This document shows, piece by piece, positions 34,643-43,536 of a stretch of 64,000 nucleotides of DNA. Within the stretch, counting starts at the first letter, position 1; every line of letters starts with the position of its first letter. The DNA is taken from NCBI RefSeq assembly GCF_001758465.1, contig NZ_MJIC01000015.1, positions 186,001 to 250,000 on the forward strand, read 5' to 3'. The notes under the pieces were generated by a model. It was not told the origin of the DNA. It searched no databases and saw only the letters and a program-made list of their open reading frames with translations. Position numbers and translations under genes: made by a program. The stretch is from Marisediminitalea lipolytica. GTDB lineage: Bacteria; Pseudomonadota; Gammaproteobacteria; Enterobacterales; Alteromonadaceae.

Positions 34643-35314
34643 ATGAGTTTATATACCCGATTAGAACAGGAAACCCAGGCAGAACGCGCTTACTTAACCA
34701 GTTCGCCTATTATCCAGCAGGTGTTCAAAGGTGACATCACGCTAGATGACTATACTGCGTTTTTGCGTGAAGCCTATCATCACGTTAAGCATACGGTGCC
34801 GCTGTTAATGGCAACCGGTGCGGCATTACCAGAAAGCAAAGAATGGCTGCGCGAAGCGGTTGGTGAATACATCGAAGAAGAGATGGGTCATCAGGAGTGG
34901 ATCCTGAACGACCTGGCTACCTGCGGTGTGGATAAAGAAGAGGCGCGCCACAGTCTGCCCTCAGCGGCTACCGAGTTAATGGTGGCGTACGCATACGATG
35001 CCATTCGCCGTAAAAATCCACTGTGTTTCTTTGGAATGGTGTTTGTACTGGAGGGCACCAGCATTGCGCTGGCCGATAACGCCGCAGGCATGATTAGAAA
35101 AACCCTGGATTTACCGGCTGGTGCTTTTAGCTACCTGCGTTCACATGGCTCACTGGATCAGGAGCACATTGTGTTCTTCCGTGACCTGATGAACAAAATC
35201 GACGACAAAGCCGACCAGGATATCATCATCCACTCTGCCAAAATGTTCTTCCAGCTGTATGCCAATATTTTCCGCACGCTCGATTGCAAAGCCCAACTGG
35301 TGGAGGCCGCGTAA
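34643..35314 (+). CDS. Heme-oxygenase-like diiron oxidase (TenA/PqqC/UndA-like fold)
   Basis: 223 residues, all-helical; start at the ATG 34643, preceded by AGGCGAGGAG. The metal-ligand pattern of heme-oxygenase-like diiron oxidases is visible: E80-x2-H83 (EEEMGHQEW), E137 (FVLEGTS) and H168-x3-D172-x2-H175 (SHGSLDQEH). Members include UndA (fatty acid to 1-alkene), CADD and SznF. Keeping the whole ligand set argues for an oxygen-using redox enzyme rather than a thiaminase. Substrate unknown; neighbours suggest an acyl chain or its amide. Confidence 0.75.
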   Translation: MSLYTRLEQETQAERAYLTSSPIIQQVFKGDITLDDYTAFLREAYHHVKHTVPLLMATGAALPESKEWLREAVGEYIEEEMGHQEWILNDLATCGVDKEEARHSLPSAATELMVAYAYDAIRRKNPLCFFGMVFVLEGTSIALADNAAGMIRKTLDLPAGAFSYLRSHGSLDQEHIVFFRDLMNKIDDKADQDIIIHSAKMFFQLYANIFRTLDCKAQLVEAA

Positions 35315-36123
35315 TGGCTATTCAGTGGCAAAATCAGGTATGTCTTATCACCGGCGCGTCCGGCGGTATTGGCGAAGCCATTGCCCGCAAACTGGCTGGG
35401 CTGGGGGCGTCGTTAATTCTGACCGGTCGTAATGCCGATAAACTGACGGCATTGCTGGAGTCCTTACCCGGCCGTCATACCATCGCCTGTGCCGATATTA
35501 CCACCCAGGAAGGTCTGGATAAGGTGGTGGCGGTGTGTCACGAACGTCAGCCAACCATGCTGGTTAACAGTGCGGGCATCAGCGAAATTGGCGATTTTAA
35601 AAATATGCCAATGGCCAGGATTGAAACCCTGCTGGCCACTAATCTGACCGCCCCCATTGCTTTAACTCAGCGCTTATTGCCGATTCTGCAACGTGCAGGA
35701 AAAGGTTATGTGGTTAACGTGGGGTCGACCTTTGGCAGTATTGGTTTTCCCTGCCATGCGGCTTACTGCGCGTCGAAATTTGCGCTGCGCGGATTTACCG
35801 AATCGTTAATTCGCGAATATGCCAACAGCCCGGTTAACTTTTATTACCTTGCGCCTCGCGCTACTAAAACCGCCATTAATTCTGATGCGGTGGTATCAAT
35901 GAATCAGGCGCTGGGCAATCAAATGGATTCGCCTGAGCTGGTGGCTGATGCCCTGGTGGCACAACTGGAGGCTAACAAATCCCGCTGGTTTATCGGCTTC
36001 CCGGAAAAGCTTTTTGCTCGAATAAACGGCGTATTGCCTGAAATCGTCGATCGGGCACTGATAAAAAAACTACCAACAATTAAACGCTTTTTGACTTCTG
36101 TCACTAAGGAGAAACTGTCATGA
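35314..36123 (+). CDS. Short-chain dehydrogenase/reductase
   Basis: 269 residues starting in the TAATG overlap with the oxidase gene. NAD(P) motif TGASGGIG (13-20), catalytic S138, Y151 and K155, and a longer C-terminal tail (KSRWFIGFPEKLFARINGVLPEIVDR) as in acyl or steroid-chain reductases. Fourth gene of the operon; probably reduces or oxidises a keto/hydroxy group in the same product. Substrate unknown. Confidence 0.8.
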   Translation: MAIQWQNQVCLITGASGGIGEAIARKLAGLGASLILTGRNADKLTALLESLPGRHTIACADITTQEGLDKVVAVCHERQPTMLVNSAGISEIGDFKNMPMARIETLLATNLTAPIALTQRLLPILQRAGKGYVVNVGSTFGSIGFPCHAAYCASKFALRGFTESLIREYANSPVNFYYLAPRATKTAINSDAVVSMNQALGNQMDSPELVADALVAQLEANKSRWFIGFPEKLFARINGVLPEIVDRALIKKLPTIKRFLTSVTKEKLS

Positions 36124-36764
36124 AAATGCTTCGCTATCTGATTACTGCACTGGTTGCCGTGTGCTTACCTCTGAGTGCCGCAGAAACCAGTCCTGGCCTG
36201 ACTTCCATTCAAACGTCCTGGGCTAAGATTAACTATGCTGATATCGACAGCGACAAAAAAGCTGACGAATTTAAAGCGCTGATCAAAAAGGCCGAAGCGC
36301 TGGTTGAAGCGCACCCTAAACAGGCAGACTTGCTAATCTGGCTGGGTATTGTGCAATCCAGCACGGCAGGTGCCGAAGGCGGAATTGGCGCGTTGAAGTA
36401 TGCCAAAGCGGCGAAAAAGAGTTTTGAGGATGCACTGGCAATCGATTCCCATGCGTTGCAAGGATCAGCAATGACCAGTCTGGGTGTGCTCTATCACAAG
36501 GTGCCTGGCTGGCCAATCGGCTTTGGCAGTGACAAAAAAGCTGAACAGCTGTTAAAGAGTGCACTGGAAGTGAATCCCGATGGCATCGACAGCAATTACT
36601 TTTATGCTGAGTACCTGTTTGATGACGGCGAGTATAAACAGGCATTAGCCTACCTGGATAAAGCGTTACAGGCAGCGCCGCGTCCGGATCGTCCGCTGGC
36701 TGACGAAGGCCGTCATCAGGAAATTGCGGCTCTGCGCGCCAAGGTCGAAAAGAAAATACATTAA
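36120..36764 (+). CDS. Secreted TPR-like protein of the diiron-oxidase operon
   Basis: 214 residues, signal peptide about 1-21 (PLSAAETS). Helical repeats with TPR-like spacing: ADLLIWLGIVQSS, AKKSFEDALAIDS, AEQLLKSALEVNPDG, YFYAEYLFDDGEYKQALAYLDKALQAAP. Periplasmic, likely a binding or scaffold protein. ATGA overlap with the SDR. Last gene, followed by a strong terminator. A periplasmic partner suggests the product is exported or acts on the envelope (inference). Confidence 0.72.
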   Translation: MKMLRYLITALVAVCLPLSAAETSPGLTSIQTSWAKINYADIDSDKKADEFKALIKKAEALVEAHPKQADLLIWLGIVQSSTAGAEGGIGALKYAKAAKKSFEDALAIDSHALQGSAMTSLGVLYHKVPGWPIGFGSDKKAEQLLKSALEVNPDGIDSNYFYAEYLFDDGEYKQALAYLDKALQAAPRPDRPLADEGRHQEIAALRAKVEKKIH

Positions 36765-36840
36765 TTGTCATTCAGATAGCCGGCGTTGTACTTTGTACGC
36801 GCTGGCTTTGCTTTATCACCTGCTCTGCAGGATAGTCGGA

Positions 36841-36874
36841 AAAGTCGGATGTAGCTTGCTGCACCGACTTTTTT
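36841..36874 (+). terminator. Rho-independent terminator of the diiron-oxidase operon
   Basis: AAAGTCGG (36841-36848) pairs with CCGACTTT (36864-36871) around a 15-nt loop and ends in a run of T (36869-36874). About 77 bp after the last gene. Confidence 0.75.
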
Positions 36875-37018
36875 ATTACGGTAAACCATCCTGTGCTATT
36901 GGGCTTGCTGATAGTTTAAAAGACGGGACTCGCAGATGCTTAAAATGGACGATGGGATAAAACAGTCGTAAAGACGCCGGATACCATTCAGTAAGTCTAA
37001 CTGATTGGAAACTAACGG

Positions 37019-37306
37019 ATGAAAAACGCGCTTTGGCTGGCTACGGGCTTTGTAGTGGTATTTTTAAGTGGCTGTGAGGCGACCGAGCCAGAGCCATACC
37101 AGGCTGACAGAGCCCCGGAAGAGCGCACAGAATATAATGGCTGGAAAGGGCTGGTTCAGCAGCAGAAAGATCAAAATTACCTGATGTCGGCGGAGTTGCG
37201 GCGTAAATGTGACGCGGCACGGGTTGACCTGGCAGTGGCAGAATCCACCGGCGACGCGCAGAACGCGAAGATCCAACGGGACATTATCAATAACACCTGC
37301 GTTTAA
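37019..37306 (+). CDS. Small lipoprotein
   Basis: 95 residues. Signal peptide with lipobox LSGC (Cys about 19), then a charged, helix-rich domain (WKGLVQQQKDQNYLMSAELRRKCDAARVDLAVAES) with two further cysteines that could form a disulfide. No family recognised. Followed by a small hairpin and T-run. Confidence 0.6.
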   Translation: MKNALWLATGFVVVFLSGCEATEPEPYQADRAPEERTEYNGWKGLVQQQKDQNYLMSAELRRKCDAARVDLAVAESTGDAQNAKIQRDIINNTCV

Positions 37307-37322
37307 TCGGAAATAGCGGATT

Positions 37323-37343
37323 AAAATACGCTTTAGCGTTTTT
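37323..37343 (+). terminator. Short terminator after the lipoprotein gene
   Basis: AAAA-T-ACGC, loop TTTA, GCGT followed by TTTT. Short stem with a U-run, 17 bp after the stop codon. Confidence 0.5.
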
Positions 37344-37445
37344 GTGCTTTAACTGCTGCGCAATATTGCTATCTTATTCATTTACCGGGTGGCGTAAAGC
37401 ACTGCGCTTACCGACCGGTGTCTGTTTACAGAAAGGAGAGGCGAC

Positions 37446-38114
37446 GTGCCTGGCAGGTTACCCAAGTGGGTAGAAGTTGGCGCATTGTTACTGGCATTGG
37501 TGGCTGGTTACGTTAATGCTATTGGTTTACTGAGCTTTGAGCACCAGTCGGTTTCCCATGTCTCCGGCACCGCCACACTGCTTGGCGCTGATATTTTTCA
37601 GTCCAGCTGGGCCAGCGTATTACACCTCTCAGGCGTATTACTCTCGTTTTTAGCTGGCGCTACTCTGGCTGGCATTTTGTTGGATAATGCTTCGCTAAAA
37701 CTGGGCCGTCATTATGATACAGCGCTGTTGATAGAAGGTGTGCTATTGATTATCGCTCAGGTGCTGTTAAACGAAGGGCTGTTTTATGCCCATTTTATTG
37801 CCTCAGCGGCCTGCGGCTTACAAAATGCACTGGCTACCCGCTACAGCGGTGCGGTGGTCAGAACCACCCATCTTACCGGTATTTTTACTGATTTAGGCAT
37901 AATGCTGGGTGCTATGGTGCGCGGCGAGACGCTGGATACCCGCAAGTTACAGCTGTTTTTAGTTATTATAGTTGGCTTTGTGTTTGGTGGCACCGCTGGG
38001 GCTATCGGGTTTAATTTTTTACCTCGTATCGCGCTGATATTGCCTGCTATTGTTTGTTTGATACTGGCGGTTTCTTACTACCTTTTTGCTAAACAAAATC
38101 GGGCGGGCAGCTAG
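37446..38114 (+). CDS. DUF1275 (YoaK-type) membrane protein
   Basis: 222 residues from a GTG start with AGGAGAG upstream. Six membrane segments; the N-terminal GYVNAIGLLSFEHQSVSHVSGT and middle GLQNALATRYSGAVVRTTHLTGIFTDLG are the DUF1275 signatures. Inner-membrane protein of unknown function; transport has been suggested for the family but not shown. Convergent with the VanZ-like gene, 8 bp away. Confidence 0.82.
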   Translation: MPGRLPKWVEVGALLLALVAGYVNAIGLLSFEHQSVSHVSGTATLLGADIFQSSWASVLHLSGVLLSFLAGATLAGILLDNASLKLGRHYDTALLIEGVLLIIAQVLLNEGLFYAHFIASAACGLQNALATRYSGAVVRTTHLTGIFTDLGIMLGAMVRGETLDTRKLQLFLVIIVGFVFGGTAGAIGFNFLPRIALILPAIVCLILAVSYYLFAKQNRAGS

Positions 38115-38122
38115 TCTGAGGA

Positions 38123-38509
38123 TTAGTTATTACCAGACTGTACCCTGCGGAGTAGCAAAACGGCTGCGGCCATACCCAGTGCATCGGCGCTTAAATCGGT
38201 AAAATCAAAGGTGCGCGTAGTGATAAACATCTGACTGATTTCCTCGGTCACGACAAAGGCAGTAACCGCAATAACGCCGTAATAAATGCGGATACGGTAA
38301 CAATGTACAAACCGAAACTGCGTAGCGAAGGTGGCCAGAAAAGTAAGGGTACCAAATAGCCCGGCGTGACCGATTTTATCGCCCAATGGGATGGCCGGAA
38401 CCATTTCAAAAAAGAGGCTGGGCTGGCCGGTGTTGGCCAGATAAATAACCCACAGGATAAAGCCTGAAAAGCTGAGTGCCAGAGCCCGGCTGAGTACTTT
38501 GACATCCAT
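38123..38509 (-). CDS. VanZ-like membrane protein
   Basis: 128 residues with four membrane segments. The pattern GDKIGHAGLFGTLTFLA, then VVTEEISQMFITTRTFDFTDLSADALGM is the VanZ-like signature (D-K-x-x-H, E-x-x-Q, D-x-x-D-x-x-A-N/D-x-x-G). VanZ relatives are widespread and mostly uncharacterised; no glycopeptide-resistance genes are nearby, so that role is not implied. Confidence 0.75.
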   Translation of the reverse strand: MDVKVLSRALALSFSGFILWVIYLANTGQPSLFFEMVPAIPLGDKIGHAGLFGTLTFLATFATQFRFVHCYRIRIYYGVIAVTAFVVTEEISQMFITTRTFDFTDLSADALGMAAAVLLLRRVQSGNN

Positions 38510-38560
38510 GTTGGCGATACCTTGATCTTTATTGTTAGGATTGGAGACGCTTATATGGTC

Positions 38561-40222
38561 TCACTGCAGGTCTTTGAGGTCAAAAGCAACGCAAAAACCT
38601 TCGTCATGCTCAATTTGAATGTCGCTGTGAAGTTTGTTAGTAACCAGGTTATACACCACACTCAGCCCCAAACCCGCGTACCCTGCGCCGCGTTTGGTGG
38701 TAAAGAAAGGGTCGAGGACACGGTGTAACAGGCTTTTGTCAAATTGGGTGCCATTGTCTTTAAACTGAAAACGATGGGCAGTGCCGGGCAGCGGATAGTC
38801 GATGGCGATTTCGCAATGCTGTTGTTCGTAATCAAACGCATGAGCCACCGCGTTAGACGCCAGATACGAAAATATTTCGAGTATCGCCGCCGGATAGGTA
38901 ACTACCGTTAAAGAAGCATCCACATTGATATTAAACTTCACAATACTGTCCGGGTGCTCACAATAAAAACGCTCAACAAACGCTTCCAGAACCCCGGCAA
39001 TATTTACCGGCTCCAGTTCCTGGGTAAAGCCGTTATTGAGTACATCAATTTTCTTAAACTTAGAAACCAAATCGCTGGCTTTGCGGATATTGTTAAGTGA
39101 GAGTTCGGCCAGTTCGGTAATTGAACTTAAAAAATCGGCAAAGCTGTCGCTGTCCAGTTTACCTTGCTCAAAATCCTTTCGCAGTTCGTCAACCATCTCT
39201 TCCAGATGAGACAGGCTGGTTATACTTATTCCCAGCGGGGTATTTACCTCATGGGCAACCCCGGCAACAACCAGGCCCATCGCACTGAGTTTTTCAGCTT
39301 CGATGATTTTCTCCTGCGCAAAATGCAGGTGGGATAAGGCGGTTTCTTTTTCGTGATTAATCACTTTTAAGCGAATGGCAAACCACACAAAATAAACCAG
39401 TAAAATCCCCAGAAAAAAGCCGGTGATCGGGATGGCAGCATACATCAGAATTTTTTGTGGCGGCGTTTTCTGATAACTGTAAAGCTGCCACTGCCGGTCA
39501 AAAAAGAACAGCGAATCATCGAAACTGGCGTTTCTCATATAGTTATGCTGGCTCTCTATGTAATCCGCCGAACTGAATGCCTTACGAGGCGGGATAGTAT
39601 CCGTCTCGAACAGCGCATAGTTTTGCGCTATACGGTTATTAAGTATTTGTTCCAGCGCATAGCTTACATCTACCAGAATGCCCAAAAAGCCGTTGTCCCG
39701 GCCTATGCGTTGCAACACAAAAGAATAGTATTTGCCGTCATTGCCAATGGTAAAAATGTTGGTGGCAACAGCGTCGCCGGGGATCCGTGAAATGTTTTGT
39801 CGCAGATTATCCATAACCAGAGGCAATACTACTTCGGCAAACATGCCTTTGCTTTCGTCAAACCGGGACCAGTAAACGGGCACCAAATCGCCTTCACCAA
39901 ACGAGCGCGGGTAGATTTTGTGAAATTTGAAGTAGGCCATTACAGCGATATTTTGTGACTGCTCCATCACCAGCCGCACAAAACTGTCGTACTCATACTT
40001 ATCTACCGTTTCAGAAGAACGGAAAAATTGCACGGTAGACCGCAACGCGAAGACGTTATACGCAAGCTTTTCGTTAAGAAGGTCGGTGAATTCACGCATG
40101 GGTGTTTTAAACGTGAGTTCCTGGTCTTGTTTTAGCAGCGTGTTACTGATCATCGCTCCATAAATTGTTACCGCTAAAACAAACCCGCCGCCAAGCAAGT
40201 AACCTGCTAGTGCTTTGGACAT
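38561..40222 (-). CDS. Sensor histidine kinase with large periplasmic sensor
   Basis: 553 residues. TM1 about 7-27, a periplasmic sensor of roughly 230 residues, TM2 about 257-283, a coiled coil, HisKA with H324 (GVAHEVNTPLG), and an HATPase domain with KDNGTQF, FFTTKRG and GLGLSVVYNLV. No HAMP seen. The H-E-V-N-x-P-L-G phosphorylation box and F-F-T-T-K motif belong to the NtrB/DctB-like group. No response regulator is adjacent, so the partner is elsewhere. The sensor may be CHASE-like, but I cannot name a ligand. Confidence 0.85.
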   Translation of the reverse strand: MSKALAGYLLGGGFVLAVTIYGAMISNTLLKQDQELTFKTPMREFTDLLNEKLAYNVFALRSTVQFFRSSETVDKYEYDSFVRLVMEQSQNIAVMAYFKFHKIYPRSFGEGDLVPVYWSRFDESKGMFAEVVLPLVMDNLRQNISRIPGDAVATNIFTIGNDGKYYSFVLQRIGRDNGFLGILVDVSYALEQILNNRIAQNYALFETDTIPPRKAFSSADYIESQHNYMRNASFDDSLFFFDRQWQLYSYQKTPPQKILMYAAIPITGFFLGILLVYFVWFAIRLKVINHEKETALSHLHFAQEKIIEAEKLSAMGLVVAGVAHEVNTPLGISITSLSHLEEMVDELRKDFEQGKLDSDSFADFLSSITELAELSLNNIRKASDLVSKFKKIDVLNNGFTQELEPVNIAGVLEAFVERFYCEHPDSIVKFNINVDASLTVVTYPAAILEIFSYLASNAVAHAFDYEQQHCEIAIDYPLPGTAHRFQFKDNGTQFDKSLLHRVLDPFFTTKRGAGYAGLGLSVVYNLVTNKLHSDIQIEHDEGFCVAFDLKDLQ

Positions 40223-40396
40223 TAAAACTAACTATCTTGTGGATAAATTACCTGAAATATAGTTAACAAGTGCCGAAAAAGACACATAACCAAAGATATT
40301 CTTTAACCGGCAGCGGAAGATACTGATCTTTACAGTGCTATCAGTATCCTCCCCGGGCAACAAAGGTTGTGTTTCGTAAGCAGCGTACCGCGAGGA

Positions 40397-41425
40397 TCAG
40401 GCTGACAGTTCCCGGCGAACCAGTTCAGCACCGGCGGCCAATGCGCGAAGTTTGGCAGTGGCTACCTCGCGCGATAGCGGGGCCATACCGCAGTTGGTAC
40501 AGGGGTATAATTTGTCGGCATCCACGTATTGCAAAGCCTTGCGCAGCGTATCGGCGACTTGTTCCGGCGTTTCGATAGTGTTGCTGGCTACGTCAATCGC
40601 CCCCACCATAACCTTTTTGCCGCGCACCAATTCCATGAGTTCCATTGGTACATGGGAGTTATGGCATTCTAACGAGATGATATCGATGGCGGATTGTTGC
40701 AGTTTAGGAAAGATTTCCTCGTACTGTCGCCATTCGGAACCCAGGGTCTTTTTCCAGTCGGTATTGGCTTTGATGCCGTAGCCGTAACAAATGTGCACAA
40801 CGGTCTCGCATTTCAGGCCTTCAATGGCCCGTTCCAGTGCCGCAATACCCCAGTCATTTACGTCATCAAAGAACACGTTAAAGGCGGGTTCGTCAAACTG
40901 AATAATATCCACGCCAGCTGCTTCGAGCTCTTTGGCTTCCTGATTGAGCAATATGGCAAATTCCCAGGCCAGTTTTTCGCGACTTTTATAGTGGTCGTCG
41001 TACAACGTGTCGATCATGGTCATAGGGCCAGGCAGCGCCCACTTAATGGGAAGGTGGGTTTGTTGGCGTAAAAACCGGGCGTCTTCTACAAACACTGATT
41101 TGGGTCTGCTTACCGGGCCAACTACCGAAGGCACACTGGCTTCGTAACGGTTGCGAATGGTTACCGTTTTGCGGTTGCTAAAATCAACGCCGTTAAGGTG
41201 TTCGATAAACGTAGTTACAAAGTGCTGACGGGTTTGTTCGCCATCACTCACAATATCAATGCCCGCCTGCTGCTGTTCTTTAAGGGCAATGCGCAGTGCA
41301 TCCTGCTTACCCTCACGCAGTGCATTACCATTGAGTTTCCAGGGAGACCACAGCTGCTCCGGCTCTGCCAGCCACGATGGTTTAGGTAAGCTGCCAGCGG
41401 TTGAAGTAGGTAAAAGTGTTTTCAT
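40397..41425 (-). CDS. mesD: Methionine synthase, core MetE type (MesD-like)
   Basis: 342 residues, equal to the catalytic C-terminal half of cobalamin-independent MetE with no N-terminal domain. Zinc site: H211 and C213 (VHICYGYG), a Glu in SLECHNSH, and C312 (CTNCGMAPLSR). The TAGSLPKP start and SDGEQTR substrate loop are present. Core MetE proteins of this group (MesD) work with the DUF1852 protein MesX, encoded 26 bp upstream in the same unit, and depend on oxygen. Makes methionine from homocysteine with a methyl donor other than the triglutamyl folate used by full MetE. Confidence 0.85.
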   Translation of the reverse strand: MKTLLPTSTAGSLPKPSWLAEPEQLWSPWKLNGNALREGKQDALRIALKEQQQAGIDIVSDGEQTRQHFVTTFIEHLNGVDFSNRKTVTIRNRYEASVPSVVGPVSRPKSVFVEDARFLRQQTHLPIKWALPGPMTMIDTLYDDHYKSREKLAWEFAILLNQEAKELEAAGVDIIQFDEPAFNVFFDDVNDWGIAALERAIEGLKCETVVHICYGYGIKANTDWKKTLGSEWRQYEEIFPKLQQSAIDIISLECHNSHVPMELMELVRGKKVMVGAIDVASNTIETPEQVADTLRKALQYVDADKLYPCTNCGMAPLSREVATAKLRALAAGAELVRRELSA

Positions 41426-41451
41426 AGTAAATCAGTACCCATTTAATTAGG

Positions 41452-42429
41452 TTAGAGTGAGTAACTGGCAGACCAATTTTCGAGGAACTGCTGGTATGGC
41501 TTAATAAAATGTTCTTCGGCGAATTTCCCCTGGGCTCGGGCTAACTCACTGCGCTCCTCGCGGTCGTAGACAATTTGCGTTAAGGAATGATCCTGATGTC
41601 GCAAATCAGGCTGGTAGCGATTGCCGGCCGTTGCATTGGCGTTATAGATCTCCGGGCGATAGATTTTCTGGAAGGTTTCCATGGTGCTTATGGTGCTGAT
41701 CAGTTCCAGATTGGTGTAGTCGTTGAGCAAATCACCCATAAAATAAAACGCTAGAGGCGCAACGCTGTTAGGAGGCATGAAATACCTTACAGACAGGCCC
41801 ATTTTTTTAAAATACTGTTCGGTTAATGATGTTTCGCCCGGCGTATATTCAACGCCTAATACCGGGTGATGATTGTCGGTTCGAAAATAGGTTTTGCTGT
41901 CTGACACGCTCAGGCAAATAACCGGCGGTTTGCTAAAAGCCGCCTGATATTCGCTGGAGTGGATAAACCGTTTAAACAGCTTGCCATGCAGTTCACCAAA
42001 GTTGTCCGGCACGCTAAAGGCCGGCTGTGCTTTGTTGTGTTCAGGCAGTACCACGCTAAAGTCATAGTCGCGCACATAAGACGAAAAGTTATTCCCTACG
42101 TTGCCTTCAATGCGTTCGTTAGTTTGTTTATCGAAAATAATGGTTTGCAGGATTTCGATGCTGGGGAATGACTGACCGCTGCCGGCGATATTGATATCTA
42201 CAGAGATAATTTCCAGCTCAATGCAGTAGCGATCGCCGGTAGGGTTATCCCAGGGCGCCAGGGCATTAAAACGGTTATTGATCATGTTGAGGGTGTTTCG
42301 CAGATTTTGCTGGCGTTGACTGCCGCGGGCAAGATTAGCAAAGTTAGTGGTAATACGCGTATTGTCTGAAGGTTGGTAATTCTCATCAAAACAAACGCTT
42401 TTTATTGTAAAAGTAAATTGGTTGTCCAT
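41452..42429 (-). CDS. mesX: DUF1852 protein MesX, partner of MesD
   Basis: 325 residues from the ATG at 42429 (MDNQFTFTIKSVCFD); a longer reading from 42495 has no supporting signal. The FTIKSVCFDENYQPSDNTRITTNFANLARG start and the HPVLGVEYTPGETSLTEQYFKKMG region are DUF1852 signatures. Genetic work on bacterial methionine synthesis found MesX needed for MesD activity. First gene of the pair, with a MetR-like palindrome 214 bp upstream. Confidence 0.85.
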   Translation of the reverse strand: MDNQFTFTIKSVCFDENYQPSDNTRITTNFANLARGSQRQQNLRNTLNMINNRFNALAPWDNPTGDRYCIELEIISVDINIAGSGQSFPSIEILQTIIFDKQTNERIEGNVGNNFSSYVRDYDFSVVLPEHNKAQPAFSVPDNFGELHGKLFKRFIHSSEYQAAFSKPPVICLSVSDSKTYFRTDNHHPVLGVEYTPGETSLTEQYFKKMGLSVRYFMPPNSVAPLAFYFMGDLLNDYTNLELISTISTMETFQKIYRPEIYNANATAGNRYQPDLRHQDHSLTQIVYDREERSELARAQGKFAEEHFIKPYQQFLENWSASYSL

Positions 42430-42872
42430 AGTCTTCCGCTCAGGTTGTCCATTTTTTTGAGATAAAACACAGCGTTCTGGCTGTGCCTTTGGCAAGTAAC
42501 CCCAATCCGGCCGCTATTCATTTGCTGTAGAAACGAGAAAAAAGCAGTAAAAACAACAGCGGCTTAGCCGGGTACTCAGAATATGATTAACGTTATACGC
42601 GGAATTAAATATGAAAAATAATGGTTTATTTTCATTGAGCCATGAAGTTTGTTCATGTTTTTTTGAGGGGAGCGTCCTTGTGACTAACCGCTTTCTCTTT
42701 GTTGCAATTAAACAGTCTGATCGCATTTTAAACTGGCTTCAATGATCCGCAGACAATTGCATGAGATACCGCCAGCAAGATGCACGCACAAAGTGCCACA
42801 GCGAATGGCAAGGCGTCCTTAGCATCGTGCTTACTTGTGATTAGCTATTGCAGTAGAAAAATAGAAACGCGT
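42430..42872. other. Intergenic control region upstream of mesX
   Basis: 443 bp between mesX and a lipoprotein gene. It contains a MetR-type palindrome (42642-42656) and an A/T-rich inverted repeat TGAAAAATAA / TTATTTTCA (42611-42633). I see no convincing ORF: a 70-codon minus-strand frame at 42514-42726 lacks a start signal and is compositionally odd. Confidence 0.55.
42642..42656. promoter_or_regulatory. MetR-type binding site
   Basis: ATGAA-GTTTG-TTCAT is a perfect 15-bp palindrome containing TGAA-N5-TTCA, the LysR-type MetR consensus. Located upstream of the mesX-mesD unit, where homocysteine-responsive activation makes sense. The distance (about 214 bp to the start codon) is long but workable if transcription starts far upstream. 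Confidence 0.55.
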
Positions 42873-43331
42873 TTATTCTTCCAGTGGCACGCACTGATCG
42901 GGGGCGGCTGGTCGGATAAATACATCGCCCGCTACCCTTACCTGTACGCAATCTCCCACCTCGGCATTACGCTCTTCCACAATGACCAGTACATCATCGC
43001 CGTCTACCGCATGTAGCGAATATTCATAACCCGTGCGATTACCTTCCCATATGGCAGTCAATAAACCAAAGAGTCCGCCGCTGACAATCGCCGCCGCGAA
43101 AGGATCTCTGTCTTTGCCAATGCTATTTGCCGCACCAATTACAGCGCCAGCTGCGACATTCTGCTCCATATCAGAGTCGAATTTTACTGGCTGAACAGCA
43201 TTCACGCTGGCATAAAACTCGGTGATAAACTGATTCTTTGCTGACTTAGGCAGGGTATCTTTGCTGGCACAACCACCAAGCGTTATGCTACATAGCGCGG
43301 TTATAACCAAAGGATGTGAAAACCGTTTCAT
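42873..43331 (-). CDS. Lipoprotein with glycine-zipper segment
   Basis: 152 residues from the ATG at 43331 (MKRFSHP), preceded by AAGGAAG; the ATG six codons earlier has no ribosome site. Lipobox LGGC. The segment AAGAVIGAANSIGKDRDPFAAAIVSGGLFGLLTAIWEG resembles glycine-zipper outer-membrane lipoproteins such as SlyB, followed by a small beta domain. No firm family; role in envelope integrity is possible. Confidence 0.65.
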   Translation of the reverse strand: MKRFSHPLVITALCSITLGGCASKDTLPKSAKNQFITEFYASVNAVQPVKFDSDMEQNVAAGAVIGAANSIGKDRDPFAAAIVSGGLFGLLTAIWEGNRTGYEYSLHAVDGDDVLVIVEERNAEVGDCVQVRVAGDVFIRPAAPDQCVPLEE

Positions 43332-43536
43332 CTGAGCTTCCTTGTTCAATGGGGTATGGTATTAATAATAGACGGTTAAACTGAATCTCAGCTTAATAAA
43401 GCAAAGTGATTATCGGCTTAATTCAACGCTGGTGGCCACTTTGGGGAGCTGGTAAAGTGATCAGCAACTTCTTACAAGTAGCTCGTTAGCGAAAAATGCG
43501 ATGTGCGGCTGTAGAAAACTAAAAGGACTTTTATAA

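Noticed and set aside
36724..36960. 78-codon plus-strand ORF across the operon terminator
   Set aside because: Begins inside the TPR-like gene and runs through a Rho-independent terminator; not a gene.
38123..38509. Glycopeptide (teicoplanin) resistance by the VanZ-like protein
   Set aside because: Only the fold matches; no van genes are near, and VanZ-like proteins are common in Gram-negative bacteria.
42514..42726. 70-codon minus-strand ORF between mesX and the lipoprotein gene
   Set aside because: Phe/Cys/Lys-rich unlikely composition, no ribosome site, and it covers the MetR-like palindrome.
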